In this document: positions 45,991-59,015 of the stretch, in pieces
How the letters are laid out: each line of letters starts with the position of its first letter
Numbering within the stretch: position 1 is the stretch's first letter
Source: Jacaranda mimosifolia
Taxonomy: Eukaryota > Streptophyta > Magnoliopsida > Lamiales > Bignoniaceae
Assembly: GCA_018894105.1 (NCBI GenBank)
Contig: CM032119.1
Location: forward strand, 20,725,246-20,789,245
DNA length: 64,000 nucleotides
Direction: 5' to 3'
The notes under the pieces: model-generated
Database searches by the model: none
Told to the model about the DNA's origin: nothing
Seen by the model: the letters and a program-made list of their open reading frames with translations, nothing else
Position numbers and translations under genes: made by a program

Positions 45991-48900
45991 TGTTGGAATA
46001 GTGCCCCACAACCAACTAGATTCGCATATAAATCATTTCACTTGTGATACAATCTTGATTGGAAGATATTCATAAATAAAGTAGCCATCTTCATCTTATG
46101 CTCATTTTTATTTCACTGGCATTTGGCTGAAGCCCTTGGATCACACAAGACTGGGACTTGGTCACGCACTGGGTGATGATCATGAAATAAGTTTTACATG
46201 ATTGTGATCTTAAAATATTCTAAAACATAGAATCTTAAGAGATGTGGAATCTAAGATTCGGATAGACTTGCACTAATGATGTATAAATCCAAAGAGTTGG
46301 ATATTGCTCCGTTTCATGAGCAATCCATGTTAGACATGAGTACATGTTAGAGAACAAGTTCACTAAGAACCCGCCTAGAGAATCTACTAGATAGCCGAAG
46401 TGGCAAGTTCTCCAGCTTAGCTAGTGTATATAATTAGTCCTTAGACCTGAGGATTAATAGTAACCTTGTGTTTAGGTCCTCATACCTTGACTCTTCTTTG
46501 ACCACGTGGTAGGTCATCTGGGTTGAGATTGGGTATGAGCTACTTAGATATGAAAGTTTATGAGATCCAAAATGAGATCCATCTCCTCTTCGTTGTGAAG
46601 GGCGAGTACATATCCTATGTATTCTATAATGATAGATTCTTAGAAATCTTTGTGCAAGGTAATATGACAATTTGAAAAAAGGAGTTTTCTAAAGATGAGG
46701 TCATAAAGAGTAATTAAATATTGAGATTAGAAACATAGTTATCGAGGCTATTGGGGAGCTGACAAATATCTTGCCCTGGGCCACTTTCAAGAGATAGGAG
46801 ATGGAAGGATTGTATTTGCATGGCAAATGTAGAGTTAGAATGGTTCACATAAGCATACTCATTTCATCTAATTAGTTAGGCTCCATAGTAGGCTTGTTGC
46901 TAGACATTGACCATGGAGATTGGGTACTCTTCAATTGATGGAGATTAATTGAAAGAGTTATTAGTTTAAAGGAGTTTAAACTAATGCGAATATTTCAATA
47001 TTCAAAATATCATAATTAATTGTGAGCCTATTTCCAATGAATGGGTGAACCTAATGGATCACACACAAAAGCCTAAAGGAAGTTCTACTTGATAGGAGGA
47101 ATTTTCTAAAGAGTTAGAAAGTTTACTTTGGCATTTTTGAAAGAGAAATCAGTTGCCTAGTTTTTTGTCATCTTTGCTTGATTAATTTAATTGTTAAATT
47201 AATCAAACTAATATAAAGAGTTAAATTAGACCAATAAAAATTAAGAAGTTAATAAAGTTGGTGCCATATGACAATTAATTAGTCAAGTCAACTTAAAGAG
47301 TTATGTTGACACCATTTAACTTAAGAGTTAAGTTAATTGAGTTAAGGAGTTAAGTCAAACCAATTAATTAAATTAAGGAGTTAATTTAATTAAAAGTAAG
47401 AATTTGGTTTTGGAGGAAAATTCAAATGAAGGAGTTCATTTCAAATTAATTTAGGATTAATTTGCATTACATTTCATAAGATGAAATATAGATACAAATT
47501 AAATCTAAATGCATGTGATAGTCACATGCAAGCAAGTTGCCAAGTTGGCAATTGCCTCATGGGATGTGTGATGCCAACTAGCATCATGTACACCATCCTC
47601 TCTACAAAAAGAGGTGGCCGGCCATGAGGAGAAAAAGCTAAGCTAGATTCCCATTTTCCCTCCAAAAGTGTGATTCACTCATGTGTTGAAGTTTCACACT
47701 CTTCATACCAAATTCCTCTCGTATTCTCCTAAAACCACCCCTTCCTTCTTCTTCCTCCTCTCATTTTCTAGCAGTTTTGAGGTGGATTGGAGTAAGGGTG
47801 TAAGCGGATATTAAACGGATCGTATACTGTTTTCATATTCGTATCCGTTTAACTTTTCAAATATTCAGATACGAATACAAATTTGACGGATATTTAAGAA
47901 TGATATCTGAATTCGTATCTGTTGGATATCGGTCGAATTCGAATATATCTGTATTCAATTATAATTATTCGGATACATTCATATTTTATTAAACTTATCC
48001 TATTGAATTATTTTTTTATATTCATATTCGATGATAATTATTTAGATATCTATTTATGAATGTCCAAATATGTGAATCTATGAACTTATAACAAATACAT
48101 ATTTTAATTAATAGAATAAACTATATAATTTCATTAAAAAGAAAGCAATCAAACAAATAACATAACTCTTAATTAATAATTAACTTTATAATTGATTATT
48201 AGTACTTATTATTAATAATAATGGCATTTAAGTATATTAATTATAAAGTTAACCAATAATAATTATGTTGATTAACTTTATTCTTCAATTTTTTTTCTCT
48301 ATATTGCAATATTTTTTTAGATTTATTCTTTTTTTTCCCAATTCTTCAATTGTAATTTTTATATATACATATATAGATTATGAGATTTTTATTGAAAAAT
48401 ATAAATAGTATATTATTTAATAAATATATATTTGGAGCATATATTAAATGGATCGATATGTATTTACCATATCCGTGTCTATCTATAATCGGATATCTAC
48501 TAATTAAATATGGATAATATTGTTTTAAACGAATGTAGATAAATTATGTATAAATGGATATGAATGTGAATGGTAAATGAATTTTTGAATATCCATTTAC
48601 AGTCCTAGATTGGAGCTTTCCTTGGTGTGTGGATTATTACATTAGAGGCTCAACATTTGGGGGGCTTGTGCCCTTGTAGATCCATTGTTGTCCTCTATTT
48701 TTCGAAGCTAATTTGGAGGACTTCTGGAGATCTGATCAGGCTAAAATTGTTACAGCTACTTCCTATATGAGTTTAGGTGCTCTCTAGAAAATTTCAGCCA
48801 ATTTGAAGTTCAGGAAAATGGTCAAGTGTTGGTGTTTCTCTGTTGTGTGCTGATTGCTCCTTTTGAAGAGTTCATTGGAGTTTTCTTGTTCTACCTTTGG

Positions 48901-49035
48901 ATTTAGTATTCAAGATAATTTTATGATATAAATTACCATTAAATGCATGATTAGATTCTTGGAGTGGATTAGGGAAGTTATTTTTAGCCTTCTTATGGAT
49001 TTGTTTTATGGATCCTTATCCTACTCCTACCTTCA
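45991..49035 (+). repeat. Copia-type LTR, plus orientation, with an inserted hAT-type element
   Basis: TGTTGGAATAGTGCCCC at the left and ...CTACCTTCA at the right, followed two bases later by a primer-binding site, so it is a 5' LTR. Length is 3045 bp; without the 823 bp insertion plus target copy it is 2222 bp, matching the other copies. The region that holds the TATA box elsewhere reads CTCTACAAAAAGAGG (near 47599), so the promoter core seems lost. Preceding five bases: TTCTT. Confidence 0.85.
47793..48607. mobile_element. 815-bp non-autonomous hAT-type element in the copia LTR
   Basis: Flanked by the perfect 8-bp duplication GATTGGAG (47785-47792, 48608-48615). Ends: TAAGGGTGTAAGCGGATATT, and TAGGACTGTAAATGGATATT as the reverse complement of the right end (15 of 20 match). 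The interior is full of GGATATCCG/CGTATCCG-like words and an internal inverted repeat near 48175-48260. No coding capacity. Confidence 0.88.
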
Positions 49036-49037
49036 AA

Positions 49038-49050
49038 TGGTATCGGAGTC
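49038..49050 (+). promoter_or_regulatory. Copia primer-binding site of the plus-strand element
   Basis: TGGTATCGGAGTC, close to TGGTATCAGAGC (initiator Met tRNA). Only about 26 bp of leader follow before copia element 1 begins at 49077. Confidence 0.82.
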
Positions 49051-49076
49051 TAATTCATGCTTTAACTTGAATTTTG

Positions 49077-51334
49077 TGAAAGAAGGTTTGGGCCAATGAT
49101 CTAATTATAAAACATTTAAAAAATAAAATAAACTTGATCACATCTTCCCAATGGTTAATTCACTCCATGAAAGTGGATTTAGGTCAGAAAATTACCGTAG
49201 TAGCAAAATCCAACCAAAATGATAAAGACTAACTTAACTCCTTCAATGCAGTCTCCCCAAGCATAGCAGATTGTGGACAACTTTTCCCCAACCAAAATTT
49301 GTCAAAATCGAATGAAATTTGGGTAGGAGATCACCAACAACTTGATGAATCTACAGTATAAATATCAGCCAAATCAGAAATTCCAAGGTGCCTCCAGAAA
49401 TGGCTCCAAGTTACTGCTTGAATAGGGGATCTCCACAAAGCTAGCAATCCAATTGTTTTGCCTTGAATTATAAGATCCACACACCCATGGACAATCCAAT
49501 TCCCTCCAATGTCAGCTTGAAAATAAATGAGAGAAGAGCAAGGATGAAGGCCAATTTTGGAGGTAGGAGAAGAAGAAAAATGTGAAGATTCAAACGGATG
49601 AGGCAACATATGCAAAATTGGAAGGAAAAGGGAGAATCTAACAATTAGATCTATAATGCTTGTCTTTCACATGCGATGGCTTGCCATACCCTCTATATCT
49701 ATATATAGATGGAGGGAAGGTGATTCCAAGGTGGCATCACACCATCCTCAAGGTTAGCGCCACTTGCTTGCCAACTTGCAAAGCAAGTTGCATATGAATT
49801 TAATGTGCGTTCGAATTTGATTTGGAATCTTCATTTCATCTAATAAAATGTCATCCAAATAAATTCTAATGCACTACAAATGAAAACTTCATTTGACTTT
49901 TCCCTCAAAAATTAATTCTTTATTTTAATTAAATTAAACACTATAATTTAATTAATTATCCGTTGCCTTAGCTCTTAAGTCAATTAGCTTAACTCTTTAA
50001 GCTAGTTATTGTTAACTTATCTCCTTATGTTAACTTGACCAATTGATAGTCATGTCAATTAAATTAACTCCTTAATTTAATTGATCTAATTTAACTACAT
50101 AAATTGTTTAGATCAATTTAAACATTAAATTGATCAAGCCAAAATGACCAAAAACTAGTCAGGCATCTACCTCCTCAAAATCGATCATGATGGAATTTCT
50201 AACTCTTAGAAAATTTTCCTCATCAAGTAGGATTTCCAATTGACTTTTGTGTGTGACCCATTAAGTTCTACCATTCATTGGACATGGGCTCACAACTCTT
50301 GTGATTTATTGAATATCATATATTCATATTAATTTAAACTCCTTTAAACTAATGACTCAATTCAATTAATTTCATTAATTAAAGAGTACCCAATCGTCGA
50401 TGTCAAACCTCAAGCCTGTGGAGCCCAACTAATTGGCTGAAATGAATGCTTTTGGAGAACCATTCTAGCTCCATGCTTACCATGCAAAGACGTTCCTTTT
50501 GTCTCCTATCTCCTGAAAGAGGCCTAGGGCAAGATATTTGCTAGCTCTCTAATAGCCTCGATATTATGTTCTATTCCAAAGTTAAATTCCCTTTTATGAC
50601 CTCATCTTTGGAAAACTCATTTTCCAAATTATCATACTACATTGCGCAAGGATCTCATGGAATCAATCATTATAGAAGACATAGAAGATGCACTTGCCCT
50701 ACATAATAACGAGGAGTCAGATCCCATTTTGGATTTCACAAACCTCCATGTCTAAGTAGCCTATACCTAACCTCAATCCAAAAGACCCGCTAAGTGGTCA
50801 AGGAAGAGTTAAAGTATGAAGACCTAAACATAAGGTTATTATGGATTCTCAGGTTAAAGGACTAATTATATACACTAGCATAAACTGGAGAACTTGCATC
50901 TACTGGCTTGCCATTATGGCTATCTAGTAGAATCTCTGAGCTGGTCTTCAGTGAACTTGTTGTCTAACAAGCACCCACTAACATGCACCCATATCTCATA
51001 TGGATTGCTCATGAAATGGAGTAATATCCAACCCTTGGATTTATGCATATTTAGTGCAAGTCTATCTGTATCTTAGATGCCTTATCTCATAAGATTCTAC
51101 AACATGGAAGATTTAAGATCACGATTGTGTAAGACTTATTTCATGATCACCACCGAGTGCGTGACCAAATCCTGTAGTCTTGTGTGATATAAGGGCTTCA
51201 ACTAAATGCTAGTGAAGTAATATAAGCATAAGATGAAGATGGCCATGTAAAATGAACATTATTCAATCAAGATTGTATCAAAAGTGAAATAGTTTACATT
51301 CCAATCTCATTGGTTGCGGAGTACTATTCTAATG
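49077..51334 (-). repeat. 3' LTR of copia element 1 (2258 bp)
   Basis: TGAAAGAAGGTTTGGGCC at 49077; outer end ...ACTATTCTAATG at 51334 followed by the polypurine-type TTTCCCACTTGCCC. TATA region CTATATATAGATGG near 49700-49713, palindrome array near 49920-50125. Confidence 0.85.
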
Positions 51335-51800
51335 TTTTCCCACTTGCCCTAAAGCCAATGCCCATGCCCCATAGTCTTAAGACCCATTTTCTCAATATAG
51401 CTTTCAAAGACCTTTTGGGTTACGGGTTTAGTCAGTGGATTCGCTATATTATCTTCCGAGGCAACTCTTTTCACTCTAATGTTACCTTTACTAATGATCT
51501 CCTGGATCAAATGATATTACCTCAAAATGTGCTTGGATCGCTGATGAGATCTCGACTCCTTAGCTTGTGTAACCGCATCATTATTGTCACAGATGATAAC
51601 TATAGGCTCAGCAATGCTATGCACCACATCCAACTCTTGGATGAAGTTTTTGATCAAAAACTCCTTCTTTTGCAGCTTCCAAAGCCGCAATATATTTTGC
51701 CTCGGTATTTGAATCAACTGTGGTGTCATGTTTGGAACTCTTCCAACTCATCATGCTGCCATTGAGGCAAAATATAAATTTCGTAGTGGATTTTAGGTCA
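51335..51800 (-). pseudogene. Copia element 1 RNase H
   Basis: Minus-strand remnants: SWKSSKHDTTVDSNTEAKYIAA (Glu of the RNase H core in TEAKY) near 51760-51690, then the C-terminal part toward the LTR. Several frame changes and stops. Confidence 0.7.
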
Positions 51801-52840
51801 TCTACATCAGATTAGAAACTAAAAATCAAAAACCCCTCGGGTTTTAATTCTCTATTGCCCTATACGAAAAAAATCCTTATTTCTTCTCAAATATTTAAGG
51901 ATTGCTTTAACAACCATCCAGTAACTCTTACTCGGGTTAGATTGGAAATAGCTCATAACACTTAGAGTGTGTGCCATCTTCGGTCTTGTACATTAAATGG
52001 CATAAATTATGCTCATAATGACATACACATAAGGTGTGTGGGACATCTTACGTCTCTCTTCCTCCATCTTAGGGGACATAGACTTGGAGAGACAAAGATC
52101 ATATCCTATAAGGAGGAACCCCTTCTTGGATTCTTCCATACTAAATCTCTTTAGTATCTTTTCAATGTACGGGGCTTGAGAAAACCCCAGCATCCTTTTT
52201 GATTTATCTCTATAGATATGTATTCCTAATATGTAGGATGCTTCTCTCAAATCCTTCATGGATAGTTAAGTAGATAACCATGCTTTAGTATGTTCTAACA
52301 TTTCTCTCTCATTCCCAATGAGAAGAATGTCATTGACATAAAACACAATAAACCGTATACAACTCCCACTAGCCTTCTTGTACACACATAGTTCATACAC
52401 ATTTTTGACAGTTAAATCTTGTCAAAACGTATGTTCTAACTTCCAGATTCTTGTATGAGTCCATAAATGGATCTCTTGAGTTTGCATACCTTTTGCTCAC
52501 TCCCTTTGGATTTAAAACATTGTGGTTCTCCTTATAGATTTCTTCTTCAGTATTTCCATTAAGGAAAACAATTTTCACATCCATTTTCCATATCTCATAG
52601 TCATAATATACGGTTATGGCAAGTAAAATCTGAATAGACTTAGGTATTGCAACCAGCGAAAAGGTTTACTCGAAATCGATATCAAGTCTTTGAATGTAAC
52701 CTTTTGCCACTAGTTGTGCTTTAAAGGTCATTACCTCTCCATCGACTCCTAGCTTTTGCTTATAGATCTACTTGCAACCAATGAAAACTATTCCCTTTGG
52801 TGGATCTACCAAAGTCCATACTTTGTTGGACTACATGGAG
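51801..52840 (-). pseudogene. Copia element 1 reverse transcriptase, catalytic YVDD changed to YVND
   Basis: Visible pieces: MDVKIVFLNGNTEEEIY (52584-52535), a catalytic block near 52345 reading FYVNDILL where YVDD is expected, then DLREASYILGIHIYRD and YIEKILKRFSMEESKKGF (52259-52140). The first Asp of the pair is Asn (G to A). Stops and frame changes elsewhere. Confidence 0.78.
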
Positions 52841-54045
52841 TCTATTTCAGATTTTATGCCGTCAAGCCAATGTCCCGAGCCTATGTCTAACATAGATTCC
52901 TCATAAGTCTTCGGATCATCATCCGATTGGCCCGTCTCATGAAGGAATCAGAATTTTTTAGGTTGTTTCTTGATTTGGTCCGATCTTCTTCGAGGTTATA
53001 CGTTAGGCTCTTGATACTTTCTTGTTTCCACTGCTTGTGGGATTTGATGATCATCTTGAACTTCATCAAGTTCAAGAACAATGCCTTTTCTATCTAGTAG
53101 AAATTCCTTTACCAACAAGTGGGCATTCTTCAAAACAAACACATTTTGTTCCGAGGGATCATAAAGTAATAACCTATAGATTCTCTTGGGTATCCTACAG
53201 ACTTGTACAAGATGGATCTGTTATTCAACTTGTCTCCCACTAGTTGCTTGTTGTAAGTGAGAGACCCCCAAACTCTTAGAAAAGTGTAAGAGGGTGCTTA
53301 GCCGAACCACATCTCATGCAGTGTCTTTGGCATCGACTTTGAAGGTACTACATTTAGTAACTTCACTACTGTATCTAAGACGTATCCCCAAAAGGATATA
53401 GATACATCAAAAAAGCTCATCACGGAACGTACCATATCCAACAAGGTACGGTTTCTCCTCTCGGCTACTCCATTGTGTTTGGGTGTGCTAGGTGGAGTCC
53501 ATTGTGAGAAAAATTCCATTCTCCTTTAGATAACCTAAGAATTTGGTACTTTAGTATTCTCCCCCTCAATCGGATCGAAGATCTTTAATACTAAGTCCCT
53601 TTTGCTTTTCTACTTCATTCATATACTCTTTGAACTTTTCAAAGGCTTCGGATTTGTATCTCATAAGATACATGTGTCCAAACCGAGTATGATCATCAGT
53701 GAAGGTGATGAAATAAGAATAGCCTCATCTCGTACTAACTCTTAATTGGCCACAAACATTTGTACGGATCAAATCCAAAGGACTTATGGTTCACTTCGTT
53801 TGTCCTACAAAATAAGCCTTGGTTATTTATCTCTTCAAACAAGACTCACAAGTAGGAAGGTCCTCAATCCTATTAATATTTAGTGCTTTGAGAGCTTCTA
53901 ACTTGTTTATCATATTTTTAGAAATATGTTAAAGTCTTACATGCCACAAGATGGCAACTTTTTGATTATCTAATATTCTTTTAATTGATTGAATGTGCAT
54001 TAATGAAGGTTGAGAATTAAGTAAGTACAATCCATTATTTAATAT
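52841..54045 (-). pseudogene. Copia element 1 integrase (partial)
   Basis: WTPPSTPKHNGVAERRNRTL and DMVRSVMSFF (53519-53400) are the typical copia integrase core end with the catalytic Glu (in AERRN). Upstream pieces resemble the GAG-pre-integrase module near 53900. Sequence similarity to copia element 2 stops at 54040, where the LTR of element 2 begins. Confidence 0.78.
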
Positions 54046-56253
54046 TGAAGGCAAATGATGCACTAGGATCCAATAATAAAACTTCAAAAGCTCAAATTAA
54101 CTAGTGCTTCACAAGCAAACAAGGATCTAAACATGCTGAGGATTTAGATTTGAATGGAGAGTAACCTTGATTAGAAAAAATCCAAAGGAGAGATGAAGAA
54201 CTCTTTTTCAATCCAAAAACTGTCAAATAGCAGTGCAACAGATTTGGAGAAACTTTTGCCCGATCCAAAAGCTTCCAAAAAATATGGAAACATTCCAGTA
54301 ACTACTCAACTCTTTGAAGAACCTACCATGAAAATTTAAGATCAAAACTCTATCTGGATCTCCTGGAACAAAATCGCAAAGTGACTGCTCTGACTGGTAG
54401 ATCTCCTACGGCACAACAATCCTATTATCTTGCTTGTATCAATATGATCCACACACCAATGCTATTTCCAATTTCTTCTCAATATTAGCTGGAGATAGAG
54501 AAGAGAAATGAGAGGTAGATGTCCGATTTTGGGGTTGGAGAAAAAGAGGAAAGTGGAGCTTCAACTTGAAGGAGGGGAAAATGTGAAAATCTAATTCTTC
54601 TCATGGATTACATGGTACTGCCCACCCTCACCTCTCTCTCTCTATATATATAGAGGGATTATGGTGTGATGCCAAGGTGTCATCACACCTTTCTCAAGAT
54701 GGGGGACCGTGTACTTGCTTGCAAGTTGGCAAAATTCAAATCAAATTTGAGTTTTGTGTGCATTTGAATTACATTTGGAATCTAATTTCAAATTAATTAA
54801 AATGCACACCAAATGAACCTTTCATTTGAAAATTTCCTCCAATATAGATTCCTCTAATTAATTAAATTAAACACTTTAATTTAATTAATTAATCATTGAC
54901 TTAACTCTTTAAGCTAAGAATTGTTAACTTAACTCTTTAAGTTAACTTGACCAATTGATGGTCATGTGGCACCATATAATTAACTCCTTAATTATTAGTC
55001 TAACTTAACTCTTTAAATTAGTTGATCAATTTAACAATTAAATTAATCAAGCTAAAGTTGACCTTAATTTTTGATCACCCTTAAAATTTGTCACTTGGAG
55101 TGAATTTTCTAACATTTAGAAAAATTCTTCCATCAATTAGGAAATTCAATTGACTTTTGTGTATGACTCGATATGTTCTACCATTCATTAGACATGGGCT
55201 CACAATTATTTGTAACTTTTGAATATCATATATTCATTTTACTTTAAACTCCTTTAAACTAATCGACTCAATTCAATTAATCTCTATTAATTAAAGAGTA
55301 CCCAATCCCCATGGTCGATGTCCAACCTCAAGCCTATGAAGCCTAACTAATTAGCTGAAATGAATGCTTTTGGAGAACCATTATAGCTTTATGTGTACCA
55401 TGCAAATATGGTCTTTCTGTCTCTTACTCCCGAAAGAGGCCTAGGGTAAGATATTTGTTGGCTTCCTAATAGCCTCGATACTATGTCTCTATTCCCAATG
55501 TTCAATTCTACTTTATGACCTCATATTTGGAAAACTCCTTTTCCATGTTGTCATACTACCTTGCTTAAGGATTTCTGGGAATCGATCATTATAGAATACA
55601 TACGAGATGTACTTGCCTTTCACAAAGATGAGGAGTCGGATTCCATCTTTAATCTCACAAACCTCCATGTTTAAGTAGCTCATGCCCAATCTCTACCCAA
55701 ATGGCCTGCTAAGTGGCTAAGGAGGAGTCAAAGCATGAGAACCTAAACACAAGGTTACCTAGATCCTCAAGTCAGAGGACAAATTATATGCACTAGCGTA
55801 GGCAAGAGAATTTGCCACTACTGACTTGCCACTTTGGCTATCTAGTAGATTCTCTAGGTGGGTCTTCAGTCCTTTGTTCTCTAACAAGCGTCCACTAATA
55901 TACATCCATATCTCATATGGGATTGCTGATGGAATGGAACAACATCCAACCCTTGGATTTATACATCATTCGTGCAAGTCTATCCAGATCTTAGATGCCT
56001 TGTCTCATAAGATCCTATGACTTGAAAGATTTAAGGTCACGACTGTATAAGGCTTATTCCATGATCACCACCTAGTGCGTGACCAAGTCCTGTAGTCTTG
56101 TGCGATCTAAGGGCTTTAACCAAATGTCGGTGAAGTAAATATAAGCATAAGATGAAGATGGCCATATAATAAATATTATTCAATCAAGATTGTATCACAA
56201 GTGAAATAGTTTACAACACCAATCTAATTAGCTTGTGGGGCACTATTCCAACA
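54046..56253 (-). repeat. 3' LTR of copia element 2 (2208 bp)
   Basis: TGAAGGCAAATG at 54046 and ...CACTATTCCAACA at 56253, followed by ATCTCCCACTTGCCC (polypurine tract on the minus strand). TATA region CTATATATATAGAGGG near 54641-54656, palindrome array near 54855-55050. Confidence 0.87.
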
Positions 56254-56828
56254 ATCTCCCACTTGCCCTAAAGCCAATTCCCTATAGTCTTAAGACCCTT
56301 CTCAAGATGTCCTTCAACGACCTTTTGCGATAAGGGTTAAGTCAGTGGATATGCTATATTCTCTTTTAAGACAACTCTCTCAACTTAGATTTCGCTTCTA
56401 TCAATGATCTCTCAGAGCAAATGATATCACCTCAATATGTGCTTGAATTGCTGATGAGATTTTGGCTCTTTAGCTTGCACTACCACTTCGTTTTTGTCAC
56501 AGAAGACAACTACTGGCACAACAATGCTAGGCACTTCATTCAACTATTGAATGAAGTTTTTCATCCAAACACCTTCATTTGCTACTTCTGAAGTCGCAAT
56601 GCATTGTATCTCTATGGTAGAGTCGGCCGTGGTGTCCTGCTTGGAACTTTTCCAACTCATCGCGTCACCATTGAGGCAAAATATGAATCCAGAAGTGAAT
56701 TTTAGGTCATCTACATTGGATTGGAAACTAGAATTTAAAAACTCCTCGAGTTTCAGTTCTCTACTGCCGTATACTAAAAGCAAGTCCTTTTTCCTTCTCA
56801 AGTACTTAAGGATTGCTTTTACGGCCAT
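56254..56828 (-). pseudogene. Copia element 2 RNase H
   Basis: KAILKYLRRKKDLLLVYGSR, NVDDLKFTSGFIFCLNGDAM, SWKSSKQDTTADSTIEIQCI and TSEVANEGVWMKNFIQ run open from 56828 to 56544. The usual STTEAEY has become STIEIQC. Downstream to the LTR the frame is lost. Confidence 0.85.
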
Positions 56829-57860
56829 TCAGTGACTTTCATTGGGATCGGATTGGAAACGACTCGTAATACTTAGAGTGTGTGCCACATCCGGTCTTCT
56901 ATATTGAACGACATACATTATATTCCTAATAGCAGAGGCATAAGGTACATGGGACATTCTATATCTCTCATCTTTAGTCTTAAGGGTCATAAACTTGAGG
57001 AGATGAATGCCATATCCCATGGGAATGAATCCCCTCTTGGATTCTTCCATACTAAACCTCTTTAGTATCTTGTCAATGTATTGGGTTTGGAAAAACCCTA
57101 GCATCTTCATTGATCTATCTCTATAGATATGTATTCCTAATACGTAGGATGCTTTTCCCAAATTCTTTATGGAGAATTGAGTAGATAACCATGCTTTACT
57201 ATACTCTAACATTCTTACCTCATTCGCAATGAGAAGGATGTCATCGACATAAAGCACAATAAACCCTATACTACTCCTACTAGCTTTCTTGTAAACTCAT
57301 CAACAAAGCCAAATAATTTGATAGTCTTGTCAAAATGCATGTTCCAACTTTGGGATGCCTATTTGAGTCCATAAATGGACCTCTAGAGTTTGCAAACCTT
57401 TTGCTCACTCATCTTGGATGTAAAACCTTGTGGCTGCTCCATACAGATTTTTTCTTCAATGTCTCCATTGAGGAAAGTGGTTTTCACATCCATTTGCCAT
57501 AACTCACAGTCATAATACGCGTCTATGGCAAGTAGAATCTGAATGGACTTAGGCATTGTGATCAGTGAAAAGGTTTTCTCAAAATCAATATTGGGTCTTT
57601 GAGTGTAACTTCTTGCCACTGGTTGTGCCTTAAAGGTCGCTACCTCTTCATCGACTCCTGGCTTTCATTTATAGATCTACTTTCAACCAATGGGAACTAT
57701 TCTCTTCAGTGGATCTACCAAAGTCCACACTTTGTTGGAGTACATGAAGTCTATTTCGGATCTCATGGCGTCAAGCCAATGTCCCAAGTCTATGTCCAAC
57801 ATAGCTTCCTCATAGGTTTTCTGATCACTATTCCAATGGCACATCTCATTAAAGAAACCG
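56829..57860 (-). pseudogene. Copia element 2 reverse transcriptase
   Basis: ARSYTQRPNIDFEKTFSLI and WQMDVKTTFLNGDIEEKI (57619-57383), a gap with a frame change, then LYVDDILLIANEVRMLE with intact YVDD, SIKNLGKASYVLGIHIYRD, YIDKILKRFSMEESKRGF and RPDVAHTLSITSRFQSDPNE (57257-56829). N-terminal RT motifs near 57800-57700 carry stops. It copies element RNA to cDNA; broken here. Confidence 0.85.
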
Positions 57861-58990
57861 AACCTTTTGGTTTGCTTCTTAATTCGGTCTGACCTTCTTA
57901 GGGGTTATGTGTAAGGCTCAAGATGCTTACTTGTTTTTGCCGCTTGTGGGATTTGTTGATCATTTTGAACTTCATCAAGTTCAACAATAACACCATTTCT
58001 ATCTAATAGAAATTCTTTTCCAAAAAGTGGGCATTCCTTGAGACAAACACCTTTTGTTCCAAGGGATCGTAAATGTAATAACCTAAATACTCTTTTGGGT
58101 ATCCCATACTTGCACAAGGTGGATCTGCTATCCAACTTGTCTCCCACTGTTCGTCTCACGTAGGCCGGAGACCCCAAAACCTTGAGGTATTGGTAAGAGG
58201 GTGCTTTGCATACCTCATCTCATGAGGTATTTTTGGCACCGACTTTGATGGTATTATATTTAGCAGCATCACAGTCGTTTGTAAGGCGTATCCCCAAAAG
58301 GATATGGGTATATTGAAAAAACTCATCATAGAATGTACCATGTCCAATAAGGTACGGTTTCTCCTTTCAGCTATTCCATTATGTTGGGGTGTGCTGGGTA
58401 GAGTCTATTGTGAGAAAATCCCATTCTCTTTTAGATAATCTAAGAAATCAGTACTTAGGTATTCACCACCTCGATCTGATTGAAGAACTTTAATACTAAG
58501 TCCCTTTTGCTTTTCAACTTCATTCTATACTCTTTGAACTTTTCAAAGGTTTCAGACTTATACTTCATAAGATAAACATGTCCGAACCGACTATAATAAT
58601 CGATGAAGGTGATGAAGTAGGAATAGCCTCCTCTCGCACTAACTCTTAATGGACCACAAACATCCATATAGATCAAATCCGAAGGACTTGTGGTGCTTTC
58701 CTTTTGTCCTACAAAAGGAGCCTTGGTCATTTTTCCCTTCAAACAAGATTCACTAGTAGGAAGGTTCTCAATACTACTAACTTTTAGTGCTTTGAGAGCT
58801 TCTAAATTGTTCATCCTATTTTTAGAGATATGCCCAAGTCTTACATGCCAAAGAATGACATCTTCTTGGTTATCTAATTTTCTTTTACTTGATTGAATGT
58901 GCATTAGTGAAGATTGAGAATGTAGTATGTATAATCCATTATTCAATGTACCTTGTGCAATTAAAGAACCATTTTTAAATACTTTCAATA
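57861..58990 (-). pseudogene. Copia element 2 GAG-pre-integrase and integrase
   Basis: Pre-integrase segment LWHVRLGHISKNRMNNLEAL (HxxxH zinc-binding type), SCLKGKMTKAPF, then core IYMDVCGPLRVSARGGYSYF and FITFIDYYSRFGHVYLMKY with catalytic Asp residues (58988-58455). The segment after it is out of frame around 58400. DMVHSMMSFFNIPISFWGYA (58347) and GVCLKECPLFGKEFLLDRNG (58177-57905) follow. Confidence 0.85.
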
Positions 58991-59015
58991 CCCCATTCGA
59001 TATAGAAAAATCATA

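Larger units (their letters stand above)
49077..54045 (-). mobile_element. Copia element 1 (3' LTR and pol), interrupted at its 5' side
   Basis: 3' LTR 49077-51334, then RNase H, RT and integrase of a Ty1/copia element reading on the minus strand. The order INT-RT-RH is diagnostic of copia. It inserted into the leader of the plus-strand element about 26 bp after its primer-binding site. Its upstream part is cut at 54045 by the LTR of copia element 2; gag and protease are not in the window. LTR B is its closest relative here. Confidence 0.82.
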
